A stretch of 64,000 bases of DNA. Origin: Hyphomicrobiales bacterium (GTDB taxonomy: Bacteria > Pseudomonadota > Alphaproteobacteria > Rhizobiales > Rhizobiaceae). A program made the translations under genes and the position numbers. Location: NCBI GenBank assembly GCA_900472925.1, contig UCJU01000019.1, forward strand, positions 1 to 64,000. Reading direction: 5' to 3'. The notes below the pieces were generated by a model. It was not told the DNA's origin and searched no databases. It saw only the letters and a list, made by a program, of their open reading frames with translations. Positions 36,509 through 44,904 of the stretch are shown here, in pieces (position 1 is the stretch's first letter; each line of letters begins with the position of its first letter).

Positions 36509-36584
36509 TGGTGGGCCCGGAGAGACTCGAACTCCCAACCAAGCGGTTATGAGCCGCCGGCTCTAACCATTGAGCTACAGGCCC
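36509..36584 (-). tRNA. tRNA with CAU anticodon, probably Ile2
   Basis: The minus strand folds into a full cloverleaf of 76 bases: acceptor GGGCCTG pairing with CGGGCCC, D-arm AGCTCAATGGTTAGAGC, anticodon loop CTCATAA (CAT at 36551-36549), T-arm GGGAGTTCGAGTCTCTC and an encoded CCA. The anticodon arm with CTCATAACCGCTTGG resembles the Ile2 tRNA, whose CAU is modified to lysidine and reads AUA, more than the elongator Met tRNA. Final assignment needs comparison. Its 3' end faces the AlpA/XRE patch, the usual side for element integration. Confidence 0.9.
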
Positions 36585-36767
36585 TTCCGACTGCGTGAAG
36601 CGGGTCGGAATGCGGGGTTGCAATGGTTCAACCGGCGCGGAGTTGGCTTTAGCCGAATTTTTTCGATGCGACAAGCCGTTGTCGCAGGGGAGTGGCAAAC
36701 TATGCCGCATTAGCCCCATAATCTCCTGCGACATCAATGTCTGGGACGCTAAATAAGAGGAACCTCA

Positions 36768-37505
36768 ATGACATCGATACTAGCACGCACCCTAACCCTT
36801 GGGGCGTTTACTGCACTTGTCGCTTTGCCCATGGCCGTATCCGCCCAGGAAAACACAAAGCGTGAGCCTGTCATCAGCGTTTCGGGAGAAGGTGACGCGG
36901 CGGTGGCACCGGATATGGCGGTTTTGTCGTTCAGCGTGGTGAAGCAGGCCGAAACGGCGGCGGCTGCGCTGAGCGAAAACAGCAAGGCCATGAAAGAGGT
37001 TCAGACAGCGCTGAAGTCCGCAGGCATTGCCGACCGCGACCTGCAGACCAGCAATTTTTCCGTGCAACCGCTATACAAGCAGTTCGAGCCGAAGGATGGC
37101 GTCTATGTCCCGCCTGAAATCACCGGTTATCAGGTCACCAATGGTCTGACAGTGCGGGTTCGCGATCTGGCAAAGCTGGGTGAAATTCTGGACAGTTCGA
37201 TCAAGCTGGGCATCAACCAGGGAGGCGACATTGCGTTTACCAACGACAAGCCCGAGGAAACGATAACGCAAGCGCGCAAGGCGGCAGTCGCCGATGCCAT
37301 GGCAAAGGCAAAGACACTTTCGGAAGCCGCAGGCGTGAAGCTTGGCCGCATTCTCGAAATCAAAGAGAACATGCAGCGGCCGATGCCCGCTCCGCCGACT
37401 ATGATGCGGGCAGCAGCGATGGAGAAATCCGACAGCGTTCCGATTGCCGCCGGCGAGAACACTTACAAGGTCAATGTGAACGTCACGTTCTCGCTGGAGC
37501 CGTGA
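36768..37505 (+). CDS. SIMPL-domain (DUF541) periplasmic protein
   Basis: This 245-residue protein has a Sec signal peptide (TLGAFTALVALPMAVSAQE) and one SIMPL/DUF541 domain covering the rest (VISVSGEGDAAVAPDMAVLS at the start, YKVNVNVTFSLEP at the end). Family members are periplasmic or membrane-bound and linked to oxidative stress (E. coli YggE) or signalling; the biochemical activity is unknown. The ATG follows AAGAGGAACCTCA. Two hairpin terminators follow. Confidence 0.88.
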   Translation: MTSILARTLTLGAFTALVALPMAVSAQENTKREPVISVSGEGDAAVAPDMAVLSFSVVKQAETAAAALSENSKAMKEVQTALKSAGIADRDLQTSNFSVQPLYKQFEPKDGVYVPPEITGYQVTNGLTVRVRDLAKLGEILDSSIKLGINQGGDIAFTNDKPEETITQARKAAVADAMAKAKTLSEAAGVKLGRILEIKENMQRPMPAPPTMMRAAAMEKSDSVPIAAGENTYKVNVNVTFSLEP

Positions 37506-37512
37506 AGATAAA

Positions 37513-37538
37513 GGAGGCGCTGAACGGCGCCTCTTTTC
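37513..37538 (+). terminator. Rho-independent terminator after SIMPL gene
   Basis: Stem GAGGCGC/GCGCCTC with a six-base loop, followed by TTTT, begins eight bases after the SIMPL stop. Confidence 0.75.
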
Positions 37539-37556
37539 CCTTGGCCTTAAACGAAA

Positions 37557-37592
37557 ACCCCTCGCCGTGAGACCATGGCGAGGGGTTTTTTG
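37557..37592. terminator. Bidirectional rho-independent terminator
   Basis: ACCCCTCGCC/GGCGAGGGGT is a 10-bp perfect stem with AAAA before and TTTTTT after. It can stop transcripts of the SIMPL gene (plus) and of the small secreted protein gene (minus) that converge here. Confidence 0.8.
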
Positions 37593-37618
37593 TAGAACGA
37601 TGGGATCGAACGCTACCG

Positions 37619-37966
37619 TTAACGGCGGATGACCGGGCAACCGCGAACGTTGGCGAAAACAATGCGGTCACGACCACCACGATCAAAGCCCGCAACAACG
37701 ACGCGGCGTGGCGAGACATCGACGACGCGTGCGCGGCGCAAGCCCATGCGGTTGGCCTTTTCTTCAGCAAGCCAAGGAGCGCAACGATCACGGCCACGAT
37801 CGGGACGACCCCAGCCTTGGTGGCCGCCGTGACGATACCCGTCCTGCACTTCAATACGATATTGAACATCTGGCCCTGCGGACGCGGTGGACGCCGTCGC
37901 AGAAATGCCACCAAGGGCGATGAGGGCCGCAACGCCTGCTTTTGCAAATGTGCTGATCATTGTCAT
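37619..37966 (-). CDS. Small secreted basic hypothetical protein
   Basis: This 115-residue protein has a signal peptide (AGVAALIALGGISATASTAS, cleaved near SAG). The mature part is rich in Arg, Gly and His (YRHGGHQGWGRPDRGRDR) and ends with two cysteines about 65 residues apart (DRCAPW and RGCPVIRR) that may form a disulphide. The ATG at 37966 lies after GGAG. Similar short cationic periplasmic proteins are frequent in rhizobia; the function is unknown. Confidence 0.7.
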   Translation of the reverse strand: MTMISTFAKAGVAALIALGGISATASTASAGPDVQYRIEVQDGYRHGGHQGWGRPDRGRDRCAPWLAEEKANRMGLRRARVVDVSPRRVVVAGFDRGGRDRIVFANVRGCPVIRR

Positions 37967-38103
37967 ACTCCGTTTTCCTGACCTTCGCCGAAATGGCTCG
38001 GCATCCCGGTCGACTGTCATGACGATAATCGGCGCCGTGTGAATGTTTTCCGAACCATGCGTTCAGGCTGTATTCATGGCCGCGACATCCGCAAACTTAC
38101 GGT

Positions 38104-38526
38104 TCAGGACGAGAGATGCAGCACGATCTGGCGCTCGTGTGGCTGGTTTCTGTGTTCGAAAAGATAGATGCCCTGCCATGTTCCCAACACCAGCTTGCCG
38201 CCGGAAACGGGGATGCCGATCGATACTTGCGTCAGCGCGGACTTGATGTGCGCGGGCATATCGTCCGGGCCTTCCATTGTGTGAATGATCCAGTTCATCG
38301 AAGGATCGCTCGAAGGCGGAACGAGCTTTGCGAAGAATGTCTTCAGATCCCGCTGGACATCGGGATCCGCGTTTTCCTGTATCAGCAGGGAGCACGAGGT
38401 ATGTCGCACGAAAACGGTCAGCAGACCTTCATCCCCGGCGGAAGACGCAATGAATGCCTTGGCTTGAGCCGTCAGTTCATAAAGCCCCTGCCCGCGCGTC
38501 GAAATGGTCAGTAATGTCTGCGGCAC
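38104..38526 (-). CDS. YjbQ/UPF0047 family protein
   Basis: This 140-residue protein shows the UPF0047 pattern: GLLTVFVRHTSCSLLIQENAD, then MPAHIKSALTQVSIGIPVSG and GTWQGIYLFEHRN near the end. The His and Cys of RHTSCS line the active site in solved structures. E. coli YjbQ has weak thiamine-phosphate synthase activity; the native role is not settled. It is divergent from agp2 with a 282-base gap. Confidence 0.87.
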   Translation of the reverse strand: MPQTLLTISTRGQGLYELTAQAKAFIASSAGDEGLLTVFVRHTSCSLLIQENADPDVQRDLKTFFAKLVPPSSDPSMNWIIHTMEGPDDMPAHIKSALTQVSIGIPVSGGKLVLGTWQGIYLFEHRNQPHERQIVLHLSS

Positions 38527-38549
38527 TGTGATATTTTACTTTCAATTGC

Positions 38550-38575
38550 GGAACCAAGTCCTGGGTGAACGCGTT
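38550..38575 (+). promoter_or_regulatory. EcfG-like promoter upstream of agp2
   Basis: GGAAC (38550-38554), a 17-base spacer and CGTT (38572-38575) on the plus strand match the EcfG consensus. The site lies 85 bases before a 50-codon leader ORF and 234 bases before agp2. Confidence 0.5.
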
Positions 38576-38659
38576 TGATGACATCACGCCATGCTTTGCG
38601 CACTGTTTGAACATTCGAGATTTCGAAAGTGATAGGCGTAAGAGGGAACGACACGAAGA

Positions 38660-38812
38660 ATGAACGACGACAATCCCGTCGGAAACGACAAAATCCCTGA
38701 GCAAGTTCCGGCACAGTTGTTCGATATATTTCCTTTGGCGAAATATCGTTTATTGAAGACAGTGGGCTTAAAGCATACCGCTGCAGTTTTCCATCGAAAG
38801 ACTAACATATGA
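38660..38812 (+). CDS. Possible 50-residue leader ORF overlapping agp2
   Basis: A frame from the ATG at 38660 encodes MNDDNPVGNDKIPEQVPAQL and about 30 further residues, ending at a TGA that overlaps the agp2 ATG as ATGA. Such an overlap is typical of translational coupling. The ribosome site is weak (ACGAAG), and no family is recognised, so it may be a leader peptide or chance. Confidence 0.35.
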   Translation: MNDDNPVGNDKIPEQVPAQLFDIFPLAKYRLLKTVGLKHTAAVFHRKTNI

Positions 38813-41361
38813 CGTCGCCAGTTCAGCAAGTCGATCTTACCAACTGCGACAAGGAACCTATTCATATTCCCGGCTACATTCAGCCTCATGGCTGTCTGAT
38901 CGCCTGCGATAGCGCCATGCGCACCGTGCTGCGTCACTCTTTGAACTGGAGTGAAATCTCTGGACTACCGGGCGATATCATCGGCCGGTCGATTGAAGAG
39001 TTTTTCGGAAACGATGTCGTTCACGATCTGAGAAATGCGCTGACGGTAACAGCAAACAGCAGCCGCCCGGCTATGCTTCCTAAAATCAAGTTGCCCAATG
39101 GCCGAACATTCGACATTGCGATCCACCGGTACAAATCGGTGTCCATCATCGAGCTTGAACCTGCCAGTGACGATTCGCAGCCTCTGCATACCGCGCAGTT
39201 GATGATCGACCGGATCCGCGAGGCGGATAATGTCGACAGCCTGATTTCCCGCACCACACGTTTGGTCAAGGCGATGCTGGGTTATGACCGGGTGATGGTA
39301 TACCGGTTCGAGCAGGACGGCGCCGGAAAGGTTATTTCAGAGGCGAAACAGCCCGCACTGGAAAGCTTTCTAGGCCAATACTTCCCGGCCAGCGATATTC
39401 CGCAACAGGCGCGCACGCTCTATCTGAAGAACACGTTACGCATCATCTCGGATTCAAACGGTGCTCGAGTGCCTATCGAACCCGCCATAGATGCATCCGG
39501 TGAGCCGCTGGATCTATCATTCTCGCATCTCCGCAGCGTCTCGCCCATCCACTGCGAATATCTGCGTAACATGGGCGTTGCCGCATCTATGTCCATCTCT
39601 ATCATCAATGATGGCGAGCTGTGGGGCCTGATTGCCTGCCATCATTATTCGCCGCGCATCCTGCCAATGTCGATGCGCATTGCGGCTGAAATGTTCGGGG
39701 AGTTTTTCTCTCTCCATCTTCAGGCGTTGAAGCAGAAGAAAAAGCTGGCGACCGCCCATGACGCCCGTGCGTCGCTCGACAAGTTTTTGCGTCTTGCTGC
39801 CCATCACAACAATGTGGAAGAGCTTCTCGTCGAAAATCTTTCGGACTTCAGCAGGCTTCTTCCTTGCGATGGCGTCGGCGTGTGGATGAACGAACGCTGG
39901 TTCAGCATGGGCTATGCCCCGCCGGAGCTGCTGGCACCGCAACTGGGGCGTCTGGTGACCTCCATTTCGGAAGGCCGCGTCTGGGCGACCCACGCTTTGA
40001 TCAACCAACTGCCGGAAGCGGAAAGCTTTTCCGACCACGTCGCGGGCGTACTGGCCGTGCCACTTTCGCAGGTCAAGAACGACTATCTGATGTTCTTCCG
40101 GCGCGAGCTGGTCCAGACGCTGAACTGGGGCGGAAATCCTGATAAATCCTACGAAACCGGACCGCTTGGCGATCGGTTGACGCCGCGCAAAAGCTTCGCC
40201 TTGTGGAAGGAAACGGTTCATCAGCAGGCGCAGCCCTGGACCGACGAGGACCGGCAGATTGCCGAAGCCGCCCGCGTTGCCCTCGTTGAAGTGGCCTTCC
40301 GCCACAGCGAACTGATGGCGGGCGAACGCGCGCAGGCAGAAGTTCGCCAGCGTATGCTCAACGAAGAGCTGAACCACCGCGTCAAGAACGTGTTGGCCAT
40401 CATCAAATCACTGGTCGGCAATCCCACGCAGGAAGGCCGTACCCTTCAGGAATATGTGTCTGCATTGAAGGGGCGCATTCAGGCGCTGTCCTTTGCGCAT
40501 GATCAGGTGGTGCGCGGTGAAGGCGGCGGAATGCTTCGGGATCTGCTGGATGCCGAGCTATCGCCGCACCGCTCTCCCGAAAGCGAAATCGAAGCCTATG
40601 GCCCAAGCGTGCTGCTGGATTCGCGCGCATTTTCCGTGATGGCTCTGGTTCTTCACGAACTGGCAACAAACGCTGCCAAATATGGCGCACTTGGCCCTGC
40701 CGGTGGTAAACTCCTGATTTCATGGGTACTGGACGACATCGGTGACTGCGTGATTTCCTGGCAGGAGACGGTCGCGGCAACCATCACCCCACCCACGAGA
40801 ACGGGCTTCGGCTCTGCACTTATCAGCCGAAGCGTGCCCTATGACTTGGGCGGCAAAAGCAAAATCAGCTACCACACGCATGGCATACAGGCCGAAATCA
40901 TACTGCCCGCCCGCCATGTCACGGCAGGACCAACCGCTGCGATCCATGAGATCGATGTCGGTGCCCAAAAAGATTACACACCTTATTCCGCGGAGGAACC
41001 ATTGCGGGTATTTCTAGTCGAAGATCAAATGCTCATCGCCATGGATGTTGAATATATGCTGGAAACGCACGGCATAACCAACATCGAAACATCCACGTCT
41101 TCGGCGATGGCGTTGGATAAGCTGAAGACCGTGTCGCCGGATGTCGCCATTCTCGACATCAATCTCGGCACGGATACATCCATTCCCGTGGCTTACGAGC
41201 TCCTGCGGCGCAACATTCCATTCATGTTCGCAACAGGCTATGCCGATGGCATAATGATCCCGTCCGAGTTTTCCCATGTGCCCGTCATTCGCAAGCCCTA
41301 TGACGAAGAAGCACTGATGGCCACCATTGGCCGGCTGGTGCACAAGACGGTGACGGCTTGA
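38809..41361 (+). CDS. agp2: Bacteriophytochrome Agp2-type hybrid histidine kinase
   Basis: This 850-residue red/far-red light sensor binds biliverdin at Cys13 (DLTNCDKEPIHIPG). PAS (about 15-115), GAF (about 135-305, with PASDIPQQARTLYLKN) and PHY (about 320-500) domains lead to an HWE-type kinase with His523 in EELNHRVKNVLAI and the N-box ELATNAAKYGAL. A fused receiver follows (about 730-845) with Asp783 in VAILDINLG and the conserved Lys in IRKPYDE. Domain order, Cys position and length match Agrobacterium Agp2, a bathyphytochrome with a Pfr ground state. A BphO-like heme oxygenase is not in the window. Confidence 0.93.
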   Translation: MTSPVQQVDLTNCDKEPIHIPGYIQPHGCLIACDSAMRTVLRHSLNWSEISGLPGDIIGRSIEEFFGNDVVHDLRNALTVTANSSRPAMLPKIKLPNGRTFDIAIHRYKSVSIIELEPASDDSQPLHTAQLMIDRIREADNVDSLISRTTRLVKAMLGYDRVMVYRFEQDGAGKVISEAKQPALESFLGQYFPASDIPQQARTLYLKNTLRIISDSNGARVPIEPAIDASGEPLDLSFSHLRSVSPIHCEYLRNMGVAASMSISIINDGELWGLIACHHYSPRILPMSMRIAAEMFGEFFSLHLQALKQKKKLATAHDARASLDKFLRLAAHHNNVEELLVENLSDFSRLLPCDGVGVWMNERWFSMGYAPPELLAPQLGRLVTSISEGRVWATHALINQLPEAESFSDHVAGVLAVPLSQVKNDYLMFFRRELVQTLNWGGNPDKSYETGPLGDRLTPRKSFALWKETVHQQAQPWTDEDRQIAEAARVALVEVAFRHSELMAGERAQAEVRQRMLNEELNHRVKNVLAIIKSLVGNPTQEGRTLQEYVSALKGRIQALSFAHDQVVRGEGGGMLRDLLDAELSPHRSPESEIEAYGPSVLLDSRAFSVMALVLHELATNAAKYGALGPAGGKLLISWVLDDIGDCVISWQETVAATITPPTRTGFGSALISRSVPYDLGGKSKISYHTHGIQAEIILPARHVTAGPTAAIHEIDVGAQKDYTPYSAEEPLRVFLVEDQMLIAMDVEYMLETHGITNIETSTSSAMALDKLKTVSPDVAILDINLGTDTSIPVAYELLRRNIPFMFATGYADGIMIPSEFSHVPVIRKPYDEEALMATIGRLVHKTVTA

Positions 41362-41370
41362 ATGGTCCTG

Positions 41371-42342
41371 CTAACGCAGGATCAACCCTAGCCGCTTGAC
41401 ATCTTCCGGAGACAGTTTCGGGCCGATTTTATATCTGAAGTCGGTGACGAGGTAATTGTCGATATCGACTTCACAACGGTAGTCGATGGGAAACCACTGC
41501 GTGCCGACATTGAACGCACCTTTGGCGTCCATGATGTTTCCGACAATCGGATAGTTCTTGCCGGTATGCGGCTCGAGCCCGTCATAATGGCCTTTTCGCT
41601 CATCCTTGATCTGGGCCATCGCCTCGGCCACGCACAATTGCCCCACCCTTTCGCGGGGTGGAAGGTTGCCCATGATCTGTCGCAACATTGGACCGGGTCG
41701 CTTTGCGCCGACGAGTATCTTTTTCGCAGGCTTGAGGCTGGGATCGCCCTCACCATCCGGCGGCGCTTTTGCAGGCTGCACGGGCGTGGGCGTCACGTCC
41801 GGCTTGGGTGTGGGAACAGCGATAGTGGCCATATTATCGGGCACCGGGGCATCCGTCGCAGCGATTTCTCCCTGCTCTGCCGTCGGCGCTGGCGCAGGCG
41901 GCTCCGGCTTTGGTTGGTTTTCAACGGTATCAGGAGAAGGTGGGGTCGCAGGCTGCGGAGCCTCTTCCTGTTTGTCTGGCGTCTTCTGCTGCTGACCACC
42001 CGCCTCCTGCTGACCGGGTTCATCGCGCTCGTCCATCTGGGTGGGGCCAGGACGAATGGCGACGTTCGGCATCTGCGATGGCGCAGGCGGTTGTGGCGGC
42101 TCTTTGGGCTTTTCTTCCGCAGGTGGCGGCGGCGGCTCTTGCGCCTTTTTCTCTTCGGGCTTGGGCGCCTGCTCCTCTTTGGGCGGCTCTACCATTTCCA
42201 CGCTGACGCTCTCTGGCTCGGCTGGTGCTGGACGTTGTCCTGGCCACAGCAAATAGGTCGTGCCGATAAGAACATGCAGGATGATCGAGAGCGGGATTGT
42301 CCAGCTCCCCTGCCACCATTTGTTCTTGCCAGTCGTTGCCAT
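41371..42342 (-). CDS. DUF930 domain protein with Pro-rich TonB-like linker
   Basis: This 323-residue protein has an N-terminal membrane anchor (IPLSIILHVLIGTTYLLWPG), a long Pro/Glu/Lys-rich linker (residues about 40-215, many PEEKPKEPP-like runs) that could span the periplasm, and a C-terminal DUF930 domain (about 230-323: VGAKRPGPMLRQIMGNLPPR, then LCVAEAMAQI). The topology resembles TonB-type proteins. The function of DUF930 is unknown. Its stop codon lies in a small hairpin shared with the end of agp2, with which it converges. Confidence 0.8.
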   Translation of the reverse strand: MATTGKNKWWQGSWTIPLSIILHVLIGTTYLLWPGQRPAPAEPESVSVEMVEPPKEEQAPKPEEKKAQEPPPPPAEEKPKEPPQPPAPSQMPNVAIRPGPTQMDERDEPGQQEAGGQQQKTPDKQEEAPQPATPPSPDTVENQPKPEPPAPAPTAEQGEIAATDAPVPDNMATIAVPTPKPDVTPTPVQPAKAPPDGEGDPSLKPAKKILVGAKRPGPMLRQIMGNLPPRERVGQLCVAEAMAQIKDERKGHYDGLEPHTGKNYPIVGNIMDAKGAFNVGTQWFPIDYRCEVDIDNYLVTDFRYKIGPKLSPEDVKRLGLILR

Positions 42343-42400
42343 CAGGGCGTCATGTCCTTTGATTGCTAGAAATAGCGGTTTTCGGTGCAATCACCATCCG

Positions 42401-42436
42401 AAAAAAGAAAAACCCGGCCAGAAGCTGACCGGGTTT
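42401..42436 (-). terminator. Terminator of rpoD
   Basis: On the minus strand AAACCCGGTCA...TGGCCGGGTTT forms a stem with one mismatch, followed by a T-rich run (TTTCTTTTTT). It lies 23 bases after the rpoD stop. Confidence 0.78.
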
Positions 42437-42458
42437 GATGTCTTCCACTGGCGGGAAC

Positions 42459-44513
42459 TCAGCTATCGAGGAACGAGCGCAACTTGCGCGAACGGCTTGG
42501 GTGCTTGAGCTTGCGCAGTGCCTTGGCTTCGATCTGACGAATACGTTCGCGGGTGACCGAGAACTGCTGTCCAACCTCTTCCAGCGTATGGTCCGTGTTC
42601 ATACCGATGCCGAAGCGCATGCGCAGAACGCGTTCTTCGCGTGGTGTCAGCGATGCCAGAACGCGGGTCGTCGTTTCGCGCAAATTGGCCTGAATGGCAG
42701 CGTCGATAGGCAAAAGCGCGTTCTTGTCCTCGATGAAGTCGCCAAGATGCGAATCCTCTTCGTCACCCACGGGGGTTTCGAGCGAGATCGGCTCCTTGGC
42801 GATTTTCAGAACCTTGCGGACCTTCTCGAGCGGCATTGCCAGCTTTTCAGCCAGTTCTTCCGGCGTCGGTTCGCGGCCGATTTCATGCAGCATCTGGCGT
42901 GATGTCCGAACGATCTTGTTGATCGTTTCGATCATGTGCACCGGAATACGGATCGTGCGGGCCTGGTCGGCAATCGAACGGGTGATGGCCTGTCTGATCC
43001 ACCATGTCGCATAGGTCGAGAACTTGTAACCACGACGGTATTCGAACTTGTCCACAGCCTTCATCAGGCCGATATTGCCTTCCTGAATGAGGTCGAGGAA
43101 CTGCAAACCACGGTTGGTGTATTTCTTGGCGATCGAAATGACGAGACGCAGGTTGGCTTCAACCATTTCCTTCTTGGCGATACGCGCTTCGCGCTCACCC
43201 TTCTGTACCATGGAGACGATACGACGGAATTCAGCGACGGAAATGCCGGTTTCCTGCGCCAGATTCTGGATTTCCATACGGATGTCGCGGATCGTGTTGT
43301 TTTCTTCGCGCGCGAATTCCTTCCAGCCCTTGGCGGCCAGATTGGCAATCGACTTCATCCAGTTCGGATCAAGCTCTGCACCGTGATACTGTTCGAGGAA
43401 ACTGTCACGCTTGACGCCGTAGGATTCGGCAAGGCGCAACAGGCGTCCTTCGTTTTGCATCAGACGCTTGGAAATATCGTAAAGCTGCTCGACAAGGCTA
43501 TCGACGCGGTTCTGGTTCAGCGACAGCGACTTGACGGCCGTGATCAGCTGATCTTTCAGTTCCTTGTAGCGACGTTCCTGGCCGGTGGACAGCGTTCCGG
43601 TGCAAGCCAGACGCGCTTCAACCTGCTGGTCCTGAAGCTTGCGCAGCTTCTTGTAGGTGTCAGCAATCGTATCCAGCGTTTCCATGACCTGCGGACGCAG
43701 TTCGGCTTCCATCGCAGCCAGAGAAAGATTGGACTCGTCGTCGTCCTCTTCTTCCTCTTCATGCGGAAGGCCGTCGCCGCCGACATTGGTCACATCGTCT
43801 TCACCGCCCGGATTGCGCAGGCGACGAACCTTTTCCTTTTCTTCGGCAGCCTTGCGGTCAGCCTCGATCTTTTCCGGGCTCTGGAACTGCGGCGCAGCCT
43901 TGGCTTCCGGGCCGGAATAGGTGGTTTCGAGATCGATGATCTCGCGCAGAAGCGTGGTGCCTTCGTTGAGTTCATCGCGCCAGATGATCAGCGCCTGGAA
44001 TGTCAACGGGCTTTCGCACAGGCCGGAGATCATTGTCTCACGGCCAGCCTCGATGCGCTTGGCAATCGCGATTTCGCCTTCACGCGACAGAAGCTCGACA
44101 GAGCCCATCTCGCGCAGATACATCCGCACCGGGTCATCGGTACGGTCGGTCGGCTCTTTCTTTTTGGCAGTCGCAAGGGCAGTGCCGCCGGAAGGCGCAA
44201 GTTCGCCGCCTTCGGCTTCTTCAGCCTCGGCGTCGCTGTCCTCAGCCTCGGCAGGCGTCTCCTCGGCGTCCTCATCCTCGACGACATTGATGCCCATTTC
44301 ACTGAGCATTGCCATGATGTCTTCGATGCGATCAGGATCGACCTGATCTGATGGCAGAACTTCGTTCAGCTCATCCATAGTGACGTAGCCGCGTTTTTTC
44401 GCGGCTTTGATCATCTTTTTGACCGCGTCATCTGAAAGATCGAGAAGCGGCCCATCCGTAGCGCTATCGCGTTCGTTTTCTGCTTCTTCGTTTTCTTTGA
44501 CTTTGGTTGCCAT
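42459..44513 (-). CDS. rpoD: RNA polymerase primary sigma factor RpoD (sigma-70)
   Basis: This 684-residue housekeeping sigma factor has region 1.1 ([20 protein letters not shown]), an acidic Glu/Asp insert, region 1.2 ([20 protein letters not shown]), a long non-conserved region, region 2 ([40 protein letters not shown]), region 3 and region 4 ([20 protein letters not shown]). The length is typical for alphaproteobacterial SigA. It directs RNA polymerase to most promoters. It follows dnaG on the same strand across 391 bases, as in the macromolecular-synthesis operon. Confidence 0.97.
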   Translation of the reverse strand: MATKVKENEEAENERDSATDGPLLDLSDDAVKKMIKAAKKRGYVTMDELNEVLPSDQVDPDRIEDIMAMLSEMGINVVEDEDAEETPAEAEDSDAEAEEAEGGELAPSGGTALATAKKKEPTDRTDDPVRMYLREMGSVELLSREGEIAIAKRIEAGRETMISGLCESPLTFQALIIWRDELNEGTTLLREIIDLETTYSGPEAKAAPQFQSPEKIEADRKAAEEKEKVRRLRNPGGEDDVTNVGGDGLPHEEEEEDDDESNLSLAAMEAELRPQVMETLDTIADTYKKLRKLQDQQVEARLACTGTLSTGQERRYKELKDQLITAVKSLSLNQNRVDSLVEQLYDISKRLMQNEGRLLRLAESYGVKRDSFLEQYHGAELDPNWMKSIANLAAKGWKEFAREENNTIRDIRMEIQNLAQETGISVAEFRRIVSMVQKGEREARIAKKEMVEANLRLVISIAKKYTNRGLQFLDLIQEGNIGLMKAVDKFEYRRGYKFSTYATWWIRQAITRSIADQARTIRIPVHMIETINKIVRTSRQMLHEIGREPTPEELAEKLAMPLEKVRKVLKIAKEPISLETPVGDEEDSHLGDFIEDKNALLPIDAAIQANLRETTTRVLASLTPREERVLRMRFGIGMNTDHTLEEVGQQFSVTRERIRQIEAKALRKLKHPSRSRKLRSFLDS

Positions 44514-44904
44514 CTATCTCGTCGCTTTCCCTGACGCTAACATCCGCTTCGCCGCAAGCCTGATTACCTCGAAAGGCACCGGGCGCTGGCGGCGAATCAC
44601 TGTTAAACACCTAACGGAGTGATCTTTAACTGCCGATTAAATACGGCTACCACCGGCGGAATACCAAGACTGTGCATCCAGAAATGCTTTATCGTGCAGT
44701 TTCGATCCGCCAAGGTCAATTCCACCTTACTTTTCCTGGAATGGTGATTCCCGCTATTTCCCGTCACGTCAAGCCTTTATGGCCCAAGCGCGCGTTAAAA
44801 AACCAAAAAGCCGCGATTGCGACAACGTTTTGCAGGCCTTCCCAGACTTATCCTCTATTTAGGTCTATCTGCGCAAAAGACAAGTCTCGACCGACGCAAA
44901 AGCA
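44514..44904. other. dnaG-rpoD intergenic region
   Basis: These 391 bases hold no credible gene. They should contain the rpoD promoter(s) and the dnaG 3' region; I could not pick a promoter with confidence, and no clear rho-independent terminator is visible. Confidence 0.5.

Noticed and set aside
34233-36584. Complete integrative element with att sites
   Set aside because: No integrase gene was found and no second copy of the tRNA 3' end was noticed within the window; only regulators remain.
36509-36584. Initiator tRNA-Met
   Set aside because: The acceptor stem is fully paired (G1-C72), whereas bacterial initiator tRNAs have an unpaired position 1; the anticodon arm fits Ile2 better.
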